Shown: positions 15,514 through 25,369 of the stretch, one piece after another
How the letters are laid out: each line of letters begins with the position of its first letter
Numbering within the stretch: the first letter of the stretch is position 1
Source of the DNA: Aliikangiella sp964411875
GTDB lineage: Bacteria > Pseudomonadota > Gammaproteobacteria > Enterobacterales > Kangiellaceae
Length of the DNA stretch: 26,287 bases
Direction of reading: 5' to 3'
Assembly (NCBI GenBank): GCA_964411875.1
Contig: CAYPMT010000021.1
Span: forward strand, 1-26,287
Translations under genes and position numbers: made by a program
Notes under the pieces: model-generated
Databases searched by the model: none
What the model saw: only the letters and a program-made list of their open reading frames with translations
Told to the model about the DNA's origin: nothing

Positions 15514-16715
15514 GCGGCATCCTTTTGCAAATGACTAGATACATAGTCGTCACAAAAATCAGCAATTCGCTGAGTTGCATTTAAATAAGCAATATCACGA
15601 GCTTTGCTTGCCATATCCTGGCGCTTTTCAATTGAGCTTACTAACTCATCTAATTGTTCAAAAACTAATTCTTGGTTTAATTCACTTTCCTTAAAGCTTA
15701 ATGCAGCATCAGTTTTCACTAACCAATTAGCATTAGCTGTTTGATGATCATCAACAGCAAAAGGATAAGGAATAAAAACAGCTGTAACACCAACAGCAGC
15801 AATTTCTGATACCGTTGAAGCACCTGCTCTGGCGATAACTATATCGGCTTGATTAAAACAACTCGCTATATCGTCAATAAACTCAACAAGTTTAATTTGC
15901 TCCGTCATTGCTAAATCGGCTTGCTGATAAAAAGCCTGCGTTTCCTCAATACGGCCTTTACCAACTTGGTGACAAATAGACAACTTATTATTTTTTAATA
16001 ACCTAGCAAATAATTTAGGTAGCTCTCGATTTAAAGCCAATGCACCACGACTTCCTCCCATCACTAAAATACAAATAGGGCTATTAGTACTATTAATTTC
16101 ATTATTAAAAGAGTCTTTCAATTGTTTTTCTATTTTAATTAAATCTAAAATCTCTTGGCGAACTGGGTTACCAACTGTTTCTAATTTAGTAGATGGTTTA
16201 AAGGTTTTAGGAAAAGCTTGAAAAACTTTATTCGCTAATCGTGATAAAACTTTGTTAGTTAAACCAGCAATGGCATTTTGTTCATGGATTATCAGTGGCG
16301 TTCGAGTTAAAAATGCCGCTAATCCACCTGGGCCAGAAGCAAAACCACCAAAGCCTATAATTAACTTAGGTGAATATTCACGAATTATTTTGATCGCTTC
16401 TATCACAGCTCTAAATAAACTAACCGGCATTGCTAACCAACCTAATAATCCATTTCCTCTTAAACCTTTCACACTAATCAAACTTAACTTAATATTTTCT
16501 TTAGTAACTAAAACTTCTTCCATACCGCCTTTCGAGCCCAACCAATTAACTTGCCAATTTCTATTTTGCAACTCTTTTGCAACGGCAATCCCGGGGAAAA
16601 TATGTCCGCCAGTTCCACCCGCCATAATAAGTGCGCTAGATGAGTTTGACCCATCACTAACCGATTGGTGGTTTTTTATTTGACTGTTTTGTATTGGATA
16701 GTTTGACTGACTCAT
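15510..16715 (-). CDS. murG: lipid II synthase MurG (undecaprenyl-PP-MurNAc-pentapeptide GlcNAc transferase)
   Basis: MurG (401 residues) is a peripheral inner-membrane GT-B glycosyltransferase that adds GlcNAc to lipid I. The first glycine-rich loop MAGGTGGHIFPG is at 31-42, VMGGSRGALALN opens the C-terminal domain, and ARAGASTVSEIAAVG with PYPFAVDDHQTANA forms the UDP-GlcNAc site. It is about 45 residues longer than E. coli MurG. The excess is a polar Asn/Ser/Gln-rich N-terminal stretch (residues 1-27) and a longer interdomain linker containing KDSFNNEINSTNSP. The ATG at 16715 overlaps the ftsW stop as TAATG and has an AAGG tract about nine bases upstream; a shorter start is not obvious because no Met precedes M31. 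Confidence 0.98.
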   Translation of the reverse strand: MSQSNYPIQNSQIKNHQSVSDGSNSSSALIMAGGTGGHIFPGIAVAKELQNRNWQVNWLGSKGGMEEVLVTKENIKLSLISVKGLRGNGLLGWLAMPVSLFRAVIEAIKIIREYSPKLIIGFGGFASGPGGLAAFLTRTPLIIHEQNAIAGLTNKVLSRLANKVFQAFPKTFKPSTKLETVGNPVRQEILDLIKIEKQLKDSFNNEINSTNSPICILVMGGSRGALALNRELPKLFARLLKNNKLSICHQVGKGRIEETQAFYQQADLAMTEQIKLVEFIDDIASCFNQADIVIARAGASTVSEIAAVGVTAVFIPYPFAVDDHQTANANWLVKTDAALSFKESELNQELVFEQLDELVSSIEKRQDMASKARDIAYLNATQRIADFCDDYVSSHLQKDAA

Positions 16716-17896
16716 TATTGGCCAGCCTTAACAAGGTTATGTTCAAGTTCACAATCATCTAACTTAGTATAATTGCCTTCTAATAAGCGACTTTCATAAT
16801 CAATACGTAACAAAATTGCAATTGCCACAAAACAAATAATCAAACTATTACCACCATAACTAATAAAGGGTAACGTTAACCCTTTAGTCGGTAACGCTCC
16901 ACTAGCCACACCAATATTAATTAATGCCTGAAAAGTTAGCCAAAAACCGATACCGTAAGCTAAATAAGCTGAAAAGGGTCTTTGTTGCAAAAGCGCTTTT
17001 CGACCAATTTTCATCGTACGATAGAAAAAAACAAAAAATAAAAACAGTACAAAAAAGACACCAACTAGTCCAAGCTCTTCTGCTAATACAGCAAAAATAA
17101 AATCCGTATGCGCTTCGGGTAAATAAGATAACTTTAATAGTCCATCCCCTAAACCTTGACCCCAAAAGCTACCACGACCAAAAGCTATTAACGATTGTGT
17201 TAATTGATAACCACTACCGAAAGGATCTTGCCATGGATTTAAAAAAGTCATTAATCGCTCTAAACGATAAGGCTGACTAACTGCAATTAAACCTAAAATA
17301 CTTGCAACAGCTACAGACAAGCCAATAAACTGCCATAAACGAGCACCGCCTAAAAATAACATGGCTAATGAGGTTGCTAAAATCACAACCGATGCGCCAA
17401 AATCTGGTTCAAGTAATAACAAGCCAGTTATCAAGGCTAAAATTAGTAATGGTTTAATAAAGCCTTTGATCTGAGTTTGCAATTCATCCGTTCGTCTCAC
17501 TAAATAGCCAGCTAAATAAACCACCGTAAATAACTTAACAAATTCTGAAACTTGTATGGTAAAAGAACCGACAGCTAACCATCGTGTACTACCATTGACT
17601 GTGCGACCGGCAAATAAGACAATTACTAATAAAGCAATGCCAAACACTAGTAAGTAAGGGCCATATTGTTGCCAACGAATAATTGGTTGAGTAACCACAA
17701 AAGCAAATGCTAGTAGTGAAATACCTAAATAAATAAAATGTCGATAAACAAAAAAGTTGGTCTTTCCAGCCAAGCTATTTTCAGCATGATATAACGAGCT
17801 CGAAATAACCATAATAACGCCAAGAATAATTAGCAACAAAACACTAACCAATAACGGTTTATCATACCAAGTTTGTTTTAGTGCTAATTCACTCAT
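16715..17896 (-). CDS. ftsW: septal peptidoglycan glycosyltransferase FtsW (SEDS family)
   Basis: FtsW (393 residues, about ten membrane helices) polymerises lipid II at the septum in a complex with FtsI. SEDS motifs are visible: the loop GSTRWLAVG, GSGYQLTQSLIAFGRG, the EAHTDFIFAVLAEELG segment with the catalytic-type Asp, and GALPTKGLTLPFISYGG near the C-terminus. Two in-frame ATGs exist at 17902 and 17896. The AAGGA ribosome binding site directly abuts the first but is six bases from the second, so 17896 is preferred. That start overlaps the murD stop as ATGA. Confidence 0.98.
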   Translation of the reverse strand: MSELALKQTWYDKPLLVSVLLLIILGVIMVISSSLYHAENSLAGKTNFFVYRHFIYLGISLLAFAFVVTQPIIRWQQYGPYLLVFGIALLVIVLFAGRTVNGSTRWLAVGSFTIQVSEFVKLFTVVYLAGYLVRRTDELQTQIKGFIKPLLILALITGLLLLEPDFGASVVILATSLAMLFLGGARLWQFIGLSVAVASILGLIAVSQPYRLERLMTFLNPWQDPFGSGYQLTQSLIAFGRGSFWGQGLGDGLLKLSYLPEAHTDFIFAVLAEELGLVGVFFVLFLFFVFFYRTMKIGRKALLQQRPFSAYLAYGIGFWLTFQALINIGVASGALPTKGLTLPFISYGGNSLIICFVAIAILLRIDYESRLLEGNYTKLDDCELEHNLVKAGQ

Positions 17897-19278
17897 GCAC
17901 ATTCCTTAACAGCGTCAATAAAGGATTGGCCACGAACTTCAAAGTTTTTATACATATCTAAACTAGAGCAAGCTGGTGATAGTAAAATAATAATTTTGTT
18001 TGAATCTTTCGACAAACCAGAAGTCTGCTGATAGTTATCAACAAAGGTTTTAGCTTGGCTAACTGCCAACTGCATCGTTTCAACAAAACACACTTTTTTA
18101 GAATCAATTAAAGCTTCAAATTGCTTGGCATCTTTACCCATCAATATCAAATGATCAACCTTTGACAAAGGTTCTTCTAATGGCTGCAAATCACTTTCTT
18201 TAGCATCTCCACCAGCAATTAAAATAATCAATGAATACATATTATGATCAATACTATTTAATGCTGCCTGAGTTGCACCAACATTAGTTGCTTTAGAATC
18301 ATTAACCCAATCAACATTATCTTTTCGACAAACCAATTGAAAACGATGTGGTAAGCCTTGATAACTTTTAAGTTGCTCAATGACTTGCTCATTAAGCTCA
18401 ATATTTAAGGCCTCAAAAACAGCCAAACAAGCGAGCACATTACTCCAGTTATGATTACCACTAAGTTGCAACTCGTCAGCCATAACAAGTAATTGATCCT
18501 TGCCAGTCAAAACATATTCATTATTCTTTCTGCTAACAGCATAATCATTATTAGAGCTGGCTTTTTTTACTTTTGAGCTAAACCAGAGTACAGGCGAATC
18601 AGATTTTACTTCTATTGCTTCATCATCAGCATTAGCAATAATAGTTTTAGCATTCTTAACTAAGCTTAATTTAGATTGACGATAATCTTCAAAGCTTGCA
18701 TAGCGGTCCATATGATCTTCAGAAATATTTAAAACAACCGCCACATCTGCCTGTATACTTGGCGTAGTATCTAACTGAAAACTCGACAATTCCAAAACAT
18801 AAATATCCGCCAAATCATCAGGCAAATAATCTAATACCGGAATACCATAATTACCACCAATTTTTGCATTAATTCCCGCAGAAACCAGTAAACGATAAGT
18901 CAAATCAGTGACTGTACTTTTACCATTAGAGCCTGTAATAGCAACTATTTTCTTATTCGTATTTTTCACAAACAATTCAACATCACCAATAATATTCACA
19001 CCTGCCTGACGAGCTAAAATCAAAGACGGTAATTGCGTTGAAACTCCTGGACTAACAATAATCATTAATGCATCATTTAATTCGTTTTGTGGAAACTCGC
19101 CAAAATAAGATTGTTGGCAATAACTCATCACTTTTACTTCACTTTGACCCGGTGGATTTTTTCGAGTATCAACCACAAAAAAATCTTGTTGAGTTCTTTC
19201 TAAATAACGCGCAGCAGAAATACCGGATTGTCCTAATCCAAAAATACAAATCGATTTCTTTTGCGTAATCTCAGTCAT
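17893..19278 (-). CDS. murD: UDP-N-acetylmuramoyl-L-alanine--D-glutamate ligase
   Basis: MurD (461 residues) adds D-Glu to UDP-MurNAc-L-Ala. It has the N-terminal nucleotide-binding FGLGQSGISAARYL (13-26), the ATP loop GSNGKST (116-122), GGNYGIPVLDYL, the NISEDHMDRY region with the Mg-binding His, and the C-terminal HRFQ and DSKATNVGATQAAL motifs. The frame opens at a TTG at 19281, but the adjacent ATG at 19278 (MTEITQKK) is the likelier start. It lies nine bases downstream of mraY and overlaps ftsW by four. Confidence 0.98.
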   Translation of the reverse strand: MTEITQKKSICIFGLGQSGISAARYLERTQQDFFVVDTRKNPPGQSEVKVMSYCQQSYFGEFPQNELNDALMIIVSPGVSTQLPSLILARQAGVNIIGDVELFVKNTNKKIVAITGSNGKSTVTDLTYRLLVSAGINAKIGGNYGIPVLDYLPDDLADIYVLELSSFQLDTTPSIQADVAVVLNISEDHMDRYASFEDYRQSKLSLVKNAKTIIANADDEAIEVKSDSPVLWFSSKVKKASSNNDYAVSRKNNEYVLTGKDQLLVMADELQLSGNHNWSNVLACLAVFEALNIELNEQVIEQLKSYQGLPHRFQLVCRKDNVDWVNDSKATNVGATQAALNSIDHNMYSLIILIAGGDAKESDLQPLEEPLSKVDHLILMGKDAKQFEALIDSKKVCFVETMQLAVSQAKTFVDNYQQTSGLSKDSNKIIILLSPACSSLDMYKNFEVRGQSFIDAVKECA

Positions 19279-19287
19279 CAAATCGCT

Positions 19288-20370
19288 CTATCGTATTTTC
19301 AATGTTGCCAAACCAATTAAAACTAACACTACAGAAATAATCCAAAACCTAACAATCACTCGAGGCTCAGGCCAGCCTTTTAATTCATAATGATGATGTA
19401 GCGGCGCCATATTAAAAATGCGTTTACCCGTTAATTTATATGAAACAACTTGTAAAATGACTGAAACAGTTTCAATCACAAAAACACCACCCATAATAAA
19501 TAAAACCAGTTCTTGTCGAACAATAACAGCCACGATACCTAACGCTGCACCTAAACCTAAAGAACCCACATCACCCATAAAAACTTGTGCTGGATAAGTG
19601 TTAAACCATAAAAAACCGAGCCCTGCTCCAACTAAGGCACCACAAAAAATGATTAACTCCCCTGCCCCTGGAATGTAAGGAATTGCTAGGTAAGCCGAAA
19701 ATTTAATATTACCGGTTAAATAGGCAAAGATTCCTAAAGCTCCCGCCACTAATACTGTTGGCAAAATGGCTAAACCATCAAGTCCGTCAGTTAAATTAAC
19801 AGCATTGCTCGTACCAACGATAACAAGATAAGCCATCAGGATATAAAGCAAGCCTAAATTGATTGCAACATTCTTAAAAAAAGGAATAATTAATGTCGTT
19901 TCCGCATCAAGTGTTGCCGTAGTATATAAATAAATAGCTGCCGTTAACCCAACTAAAGATTGCCAAAAATATTTCCAACGAGCGGCAAGACCATCTGAGT
20001 TTTTGTAAACAAGTTTACGGTAATCATCAATCCAACCAACTATTCCAAAACCTAAAGTCGTTAACAAAGTCACCCAAATATATTTGTTTTCTAAATTTCC
20101 CCAAAGCAATGTCGCTACAGAAATAGCAATTAGAATAAAAGCTCCACCCATAGTCGGCGTTCCTGCCTTACTCAAATGGCTTTGTGGGCCATCATCTCTT
20201 ACTGTCTGACCAATCTTTTTCCTACTAAGCTTTTTAATCATTATTGGACCAAGTAGCAAAGAAATAAATAACGCTGTTAGTACTCCAAGGATCCCTCTTA
20301 CCGTTAGATATCTAAACAGGTTAAAACCTGAATAGAACTGCTCTAGGTATTCAGTTAATAAAAGCAACAT
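19288..20370 (-). CDS. mraY: phospho-N-acetylmuramoyl-pentapeptide transferase
   Basis: MraY (360 residues, ten predicted membrane helices) transfers phospho-MurNAc-pentapeptide to undecaprenyl phosphate to make lipid I. Family signatures are complete: DDGPQSHLSKAGTPTMGG (59-76), NLTDGLDGLA, FMGDVGSLGLGAALG with the catalytic Asp, and the MAPLHHHYELKGWPEPRV histidine motif near the C-terminus. Length equals that of E. coli MraY (360 residues). It starts two bases after the murF stop; the ribosome binding site is weak (AAGAGAGAA about 13 bases away), so coupling to murF probably matters. Its lipid substrate is supplied by UppP. Confidence 0.99.
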   Translation of the reverse strand: MLLLLTEYLEQFYSGFNLFRYLTVRGILGVLTALFISLLLGPIMIKKLSRKKIGQTVRDDGPQSHLSKAGTPTMGGAFILIAISVATLLWGNLENKYIWVTLLTTLGFGIVGWIDDYRKLVYKNSDGLAARWKYFWQSLVGLTAAIYLYTTATLDAETTLIIPFFKNVAINLGLLYILMAYLVIVGTSNAVNLTDGLDGLAILPTVLVAGALGIFAYLTGNIKFSAYLAIPYIPGAGELIIFCGALVGAGLGFLWFNTYPAQVFMGDVGSLGLGAALGIVAVIVRQELVLFIMGGVFVIETVSVILQVVSYKLTGKRIFNMAPLHHHYELKGWPEPRVIVRFWIISVVLVLIGLATLKIR

Positions 20371-20372
20371 AG

Positions 20373-21773
20373 TTAGTGTATTCTCTCTTGAATGGTTAAT
20401 ACTTCATCATTACCAAATGCTTGCTTTAAGCTAGTAACAACATCTTCCATTCGCATACGACGAGATCCTTTAATTAAAAAGGTCGTATCAATCTTCACTT
20501 CTTCTGATAACTTATCAATTAATAGCTTTTTTTCTGAAAAGTGTTTACCTTCACCTTGAAATGCTTGTTGAGAAAAAGCAGATAGTTCACCATAGGTATA
20601 AAGTCGGTCAATACTTTTTTGATTAGCTAATTCTCCAACTTCTTCATGAGCTTTTTGAGAAAAACTTCCAAGTTCACCCATGTCACCTAACACAAAAATA
20701 CGTTTCCCTGAATACTCAGATAACAATTCTATTGCCGCACCAACTGATCCAAGATTAGCATTGTAAGTATCATCAATTAGCTGGCAGTTATTAATTAATC
20801 TATGAACAATTAACCGACCTTTAATCTGTGGACTATTTAATAAACCTTTAACTATATCGCCTAAGCTAACCTCTAAAGCCAAGCAGCAAGCCATTGCTGC
20901 TAAAGCGTTATTAACATGATGTTTGCCAACTAATGGTAATTTAATTAGTTCCACTTGATCTTGATAATAAACTTCAAATTCAGGACAATAGTTTTCATCT
21001 AGCTTGATGTTTCTTGCGATCAAGTCCGAGTTATTTTCTTTTGCCTCATCTTGTATTGAAAAGGTGATAGTTTTATTATTAATTGATTGCTTCCAAAAAT
21101 CAGCAAATTTGTCATCATTATTAATAATCGCAATACCATCAGGCTTTAAGCCTAAAAAAACCTTACCTTTTTCACGAGCAATACCCTGTAAATCACCCAA
21201 ACCTTGCAGATGTGATGCACTTACATTATTAACAAGTGCTACATCAGGCTTAACTAAGTCGACAGTATATTGAATATCATCTGGCTGATTAGCACCTAAT
21301 TCGACCACTGCATAATCATAATCTTGATTAAGTTGTAATAAGGTTAAAGGAACACCAATATCATTATTGTAATTACCTTGTGTTGCATGTGTTTTTCCAA
21401 CACTGGACAAGATCGCTGCAACCATTTCTTTAACAGTTGTCTTACCACTACTGCCAGTAATAGCAATACTTTTTAAATAACACTTTTGTTTATTAAGTTG
21501 TGCTAATTTTCCTAAAGCTAAACGAGTATTTTTCACAACTAGTTGCGATATATTTAAATCTGTCTGCTGCTCAACTAGAACAGCTTCGGCACCTTGTTGC
21601 TCAACTTCTGATAAGAAGTGATGTGCATCAAAATTTTCGCCTTTTAAAGCAACAAATAGTCCTGCATTCGATGTTTGTCTAGTATCGGTATAAGCTTGCT
21701 CAACGATTCTATCTTGCCCAACAAGTTGAGCATCAATATAAGTCGCAATCTCTGATAAACTCAATCTAACCAT
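20373..21773 (-). CDS. murF: UDP-N-acetylmuramoyl-tripeptide--D-alanyl-D-alanine ligase
   Basis: MurF (466 residues) adds the D-Ala-D-Ala made by Ddl to the UDP-MurNAc tripeptide. Visible are the substrate-domain segment DTRQTSNAGLFVALKG (30-45), the ATP loop GSSGKTT (107-113), NYNNDIGVPLTLL, and LIDDTYNANLGSVGAA in the C-terminal domain. The open frame reaches back to 21815, but the ATG at 21773 (MVRLSLSEIATYI) matches the family N-terminus. This start overlaps the murE stop by eight bases. The longer version would add 14 residues unlike the family. Confidence 0.98.
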   Translation of the reverse strand: MVRLSLSEIATYIDAQLVGQDRIVEQAYTDTRQTSNAGLFVALKGENFDAHHFLSEVEQQGAEAVLVEQQTDLNISQLVVKNTRLALGKLAQLNKQKCYLKSIAITGSSGKTTVKEMVAAILSSVGKTHATQGNYNNDIGVPLTLLQLNQDYDYAVVELGANQPDDIQYTVDLVKPDVALVNNVSASHLQGLGDLQGIAREKGKVFLGLKPDGIAIINNDDKFADFWKQSINNKTITFSIQDEAKENNSDLIARNIKLDENYCPEFEVYYQDQVELIKLPLVGKHHVNNALAAMACCLALEVSLGDIVKGLLNSPQIKGRLIVHRLINNCQLIDDTYNANLGSVGAAIELLSEYSGKRIFVLGDMGELGSFSQKAHEEVGELANQKSIDRLYTYGELSAFSQQAFQGEGKHFSEKKLLIDKLSEEVKIDTTFLIKGSRRMRMEDVVTSLKQAFGNDEVLTIQERIH

Positions 21774-23280
21774 CAGCTCGTCTCTTGATTGCATCAGTAG
21801 AAATATCAATATCACTCAAATGAACTTTCTGATCGCCAATAATTTGATAATCTTCGTGCCCTTTACCAGCGACTAAAATAGCATCTTCAAGGCTTGCTTC
21901 TTTAATTGCTGTTTCAATCGCTACTTTTCGATCTTCAATATAAACAACTTTATCCTGACACTTGAAACCTTCTTGAATATCTTCATAAATCTTTTGGGGT
22001 GATTCGCTTCTTGGATTATCTGTTGTTACAACAACTCTATTCGATAGCTTTTCTGCAACTCGTGCCATCAATGATCTTTTTGCAGTATCTCTATCCCCAC
22101 CACAACCAAATATGCACCAAATATTACCAACGCTATGTACTCTCAAAGCTGATAAAGCTTTTTCTAGTGCATCTGGCGTATGGGCATAATCAATAACAAC
22201 TAAAGGTGAATCCTTTTTATCAATTTTTTGCATTCGACCTGGAGCAGCCTGTAAATATTTAAGCGCAGATAAAATGGGTTTTATATTTTTCACAACACAG
22301 CCTAGAGTAGCAATCACCAATAACAAGTTAGATAAATTAAACTCTCCCATTAATGGCGAGTCCAACTTGCCTGTTCCCCATGGCGTAAAAACTTTAGCCT
22401 GGATGCCTTTTAGAGAAAAGCGAATATCTTCAGCCCAAACTAATTGATTTAAATTAGAACCTTGACTGGGTAATTTACTTGTTACTAACCATTTAGTTGC
22501 CTTAATCTCTTCATCTTTAGCCAGCTTTCGCCCAAAACGATCATCAATATTAATCACAGCATTTTTTAAATCTTTCGGCATAAACAGTTTTCTTTTGGCT
22601 GCAAAATAATTCTTCATGGTGCCATGAAAATCCAAATGATCATGAGTTAAATTAGTAAAAATAGCTGTATGATAATTTACTGAAGCAACTCGAGATTGTG
22701 AAAGACCGTGAGAAGAGACCTCCATAGAAGCAAATTGAATACCCCGAGCAACTGCTTCAGAAAGAACATGCTGAATAGTCACAGGATCAGCTGTTGTATT
22801 ATCATTAGCCTTTAACTGACTGCTCTGACCTAAACCCAAAGTGCCTAATAAATAACACTCAAGATTAATTTTCTGCAACGCTTTAGCAACTAAATAACTG
22901 CAGCTAGTTTTTCCATTAGTTCCCGTAACACCAATAACTTTTAAATGACTTGATGGATGCTCAAAATAATTAGCTGCTAATAAGCTTAAGTTTTCTCGTA
23001 GATACTTAATCCAAATAATTTTTTTATTCGATTTAAATTTTTCATAAAACTCATTGTTATGTTCAGCTTCAGCAATTACCAAACCAGCACCAGAATCTAG
23101 TGCATGTTCAATAAACTCTCTTGCATCAATGTCATAACCAATAAGTCCGATAAAAGTATCACCAGAAGAAAGCTTTCGACTATCCAATATTAATGGACCA
23201 ATTTGAAATGCTAACTGCTCATTAGTCAGCGAATCATAGGAAATACCTGTAAGCAGTTTTTCTAGACAGATTTTATCCAT
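21766..23280 (-). CDS. murE: UDP-N-acetylmuramoyl-L-alanyl-D-glutamate--meso-diaminopimelate ligase
   Basis: MurE (504 residues) adds the third stem-peptide residue. The ATP loop GTNGKTS is at 120-126, followed by the substrate-binding TTADP and SMEVSSHGL segments, NLTHDHLDFHG with the Mg-binding His, and DYAHTPDAL in the C-terminal domain. The specificity motif reads DNPR (in TTDNPRSESP), which selects meso-diaminopimelate rather than lysine. The frame opens upstream at a TTG at 23313, but the ATG at 23280 (MDKICLEKLL) is preferred; an AGGA tract precedes it and it overlaps the ftsI stop by eight bases. Confidence 0.98.
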   Translation of the reverse strand: MDKICLEKLLTGISYDSLTNEQLAFQIGPLILDSRKLSSGDTFIGLIGYDIDAREFIEHALDSGAGLVIAEAEHNNEFYEKFKSNKKIIWIKYLRENLSLLAANYFEHPSSHLKVIGVTGTNGKTSCSYLVAKALQKINLECYLLGTLGLGQSSQLKANDNTTADPVTIQHVLSEAVARGIQFASMEVSSHGLSQSRVASVNYHTAIFTNLTHDHLDFHGTMKNYFAAKRKLFMPKDLKNAVINIDDRFGRKLAKDEEIKATKWLVTSKLPSQGSNLNQLVWAEDIRFSLKGIQAKVFTPWGTGKLDSPLMGEFNLSNLLLVIATLGCVVKNIKPILSALKYLQAAPGRMQKIDKKDSPLVVIDYAHTPDALEKALSALRVHSVGNIWCIFGCGGDRDTAKRSLMARVAEKLSNRVVVTTDNPRSESPQKIYEDIQEGFKCQDKVVYIEDRKVAIETAIKEASLEDAILVAGKGHEDYQIIGDQKVHLSDIDISTDAIKRRADG

Positions 23281-25009
23281 TATCCTGCCCTTTATGCTTA
23301 CGGGTTGAAGCAACTGAAGTTAATTGATCAGGCTTAACATTAAGTAAACGCAATGCTTCTGATGCTACTTTAGCAAAAACAGGTGCCGCAACTTGTCCAC
23401 CATAGAACTCTTCACTTTTTGGTTCATCAACAAATACAACCATGGCAATTTTTGGATTACTAACTGGTGCAACACCAGCAAAGAAAACTGCATACTCATC
23501 GCTGTAACCACCATTTTTTGCTTTTCGAGCTGTGCCAGTTTTCCCAGCAATTCGATAGCCTTCAACTTTTGCTTTTTGCCCAGTGCCACCTTCACTAACA
23601 ACTGTTTCCATCATGGCAATAACACGTTGGCTAACTTTTCTTGATAAAACCTGTTCACCCATAACAACTTTATTTTGTTTGAGTAATGATAAGGGGCGTT
23701 TCACTCCCTGTGCACCTAACACTGCATAAGCTTGTGCCAATTGAACTGGTGTAACACTAAAACCATAACCAAAAGCAACATTGGCTTTTTCTATATCACT
23801 CCAGTTATCTCTAATACTAAAACGTCCTGCGCTCTCACCAGGAAAACCAACAGACGTTGGTTGTCCAAAACCAACTTGATAAAAAGCATGTAAAAAATCA
23901 TCATCTTGCATCATTTTAGCTAATTTGGTTACACCAACATTACTTGATTTTTTCAATACATCGGATACATCTAAAACACCATAGTTTTTGCTATCTTTTA
24001 CCCAATAACCATTAAGCTTCATTCGTCCAGGAGCTGTATTGATTTTAGTGGCTGAGTTAACGACACCTGCTTCTAAAGCACTCGCAACAGTAAAAGGCTT
24101 TGCGGTTGAGCCTGGCTCAAAGCTATCAACAAAAGCGGAGTTTCTTGTGTACTTAGGCAAGCGTGTATTAAATCGATTAGGATTATAAGAAGGCTGACTG
24201 ATTAAAGATAAAACTTCTCCTTTTTCAACATCAATAATCACTAATGAGCCTGATTTTGCTTTATGTTTTAACACTGCTGTTTTAAGCGCCTTATAAGCCA
24301 AGGCTTGAATGCGACTATCAATACTGAGAAAAATATCTTGTCCCATTTGCAATGTTTTAAGCGTCGCTTGCTTTTCGATAACTCGACGCTGAAGATCAAG
24401 TCTAACTTTTTCTTTACCTGATTGACCTGTTAAAAAATCATCATAAGATTTTTCTAAGCCTTCTTGTCCTTGATCATCAACTCCAGTAAAACCAATTAGA
24501 TGAGCAGTAATTTCTGCTGAAGGATAATAACGACGAAATTCATCTCGTAAATAAACACCAGGTAATTCTAATTGCGCAACTTGATCAGCAGTTTTAGGAT
24601 CAAGATGTCTAGCGACCCAAACAAATCCTCGACCTTTTCGTTGTACAATCCATTCCTTAAATTTTTGTGTTGTTTTATGCGCAACCTTCGCTAAGTCTTT
24701 CCATTCATCCTCTTGCAGCTTAGGTGCTTTCTTCATAACCTGAGTAACATCCATCCAAACTGATTTAACGGGAATACTCACGGCTAGTTGTTCACCATTT
24801 CTATCAAATATTTGACCTCGACGTGAAGCAACCTCTTTATTTCTGACACTTCTCGAGTCAGCTTTTTCGCTTAAGACACGGGCTTCATCCACTTGCAAGT
24901 AAGCAGCTCGTGCAAACAAAGCAAAAAAAGCCATGGTCAAAATAGCCATTAATACATAATAGCGTCCATTACCCATAGGTATTGTGCTAGTTTTACGCGC
25001 CTGCTTCAT
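23273..25009 (-). CDS. ftsI: septal transpeptidase FtsI (PBP3)
   Basis: FtsI (578 residues) is the class B penicillin-binding protein that cross-links septal peptidoglycan with FtsW. A short cytoplasmic tail and one membrane helix (about 18-38) are followed by the pedestal domain beginning SRRGQIFDRNGEQLA (62-76). The transpeptidase domain contains the catalytic STAK (S301-K304), SSN at 355-357 and KTG at 490-492. All three active-site motifs are intact. Length is close to E. coli PBP3 (588 residues). The ATG at 25009 overlaps the ftsL stop as ATGA. Confidence 0.99.
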   Translation of the reverse strand: MKQARKTSTIPMGNGRYYVLMAILTMAFFALFARAAYLQVDEARVLSEKADSRSVRNKEVASRRGQIFDRNGEQLAVSIPVKSVWMDVTQVMKKAPKLQEDEWKDLAKVAHKTTQKFKEWIVQRKGRGFVWVARHLDPKTADQVAQLELPGVYLRDEFRRYYPSAEITAHLIGFTGVDDQGQEGLEKSYDDFLTGQSGKEKVRLDLQRRVIEKQATLKTLQMGQDIFLSIDSRIQALAYKALKTAVLKHKAKSGSLVIIDVEKGEVLSLISQPSYNPNRFNTRLPKYTRNSAFVDSFEPGSTAKPFTVASALEAGVVNSATKINTAPGRMKLNGYWVKDSKNYGVLDVSDVLKKSSNVGVTKLAKMMQDDDFLHAFYQVGFGQPTSVGFPGESAGRFSIRDNWSDIEKANVAFGYGFSVTPVQLAQAYAVLGAQGVKRPLSLLKQNKVVMGEQVLSRKVSQRVIAMMETVVSEGGTGQKAKVEGYRIAGKTGTARKAKNGGYSDEYAVFFAGVAPVSNPKIAMVVFVDEPKSEEFYGGQVAAPVFAKVASEALRLLNVKPDQLTSVASTRKHKGQDNG

Positions 25010-25344
25010 AATGAAATAACCTCTTCATTATTTGCATTGACCTCAATCATGCCAAGCTTTTTCTTAGCAAGCGTAAAAATTCGATCTGACTCAGATAAAC
25101 TCGTTAACTCAAGACGTAAAGCATCTGATTTAAGTTGCTGCTGATGTTGCTGTTGGGTTAAAGATTGCCACTTAGTGGTTAAACGGCGAGAATCATGTGA
25201 TTTATAAATCAACATAATAGCTGAAAAACTAAAAGCAACGGCAAGTATCGCTATTAACCAATAAGTCACAAACAAATCAACCAACAAAACTTTAAGTAAT
25301 GAAGGTGCTGTCTGCTGAGCTGATTTAGATACTGCTCGTTTCAT
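25006..25344 (-). CDS. ftsL: cell division protein FtsL
   Basis: FtsL (112 residues) is a small bitopic protein that forms a coiled coil with FtsB and binds FtsQ, passing the activation signal to FtsWI. One membrane helix at about 20-47 is followed by a Gln-rich heptad-like coiled coil (about 50-85) and the C-terminal KKLGMIEV motif typical of FtsL. The sequence is weakly conserved across species, so position between rsmH and ftsI is the main evidence. The ATG is at 25344, 25 bases after rsmH. Confidence 0.96.
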   Translation of the reverse strand: MKRAVSKSAQQTAPSLLKVLLVDLFVTYWLIAILAVAFSFSAIMLIYKSHDSRRLTTKWQSLTQQQHQQQLKSDALRLELTSLSESDRIFTLAKKKLGMIEVNANNEEVISL

Positions 25345-25369
25345 ATTAATATAAGTTTACCTAATAACT

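Noticed and set aside
16252..16683. 143-codon plus-strand frame inside murG
   Set aside because: Antisense to the conserved MurG glycine-rich region; its Pro-rich translation is the complement of Gly-rich codons.
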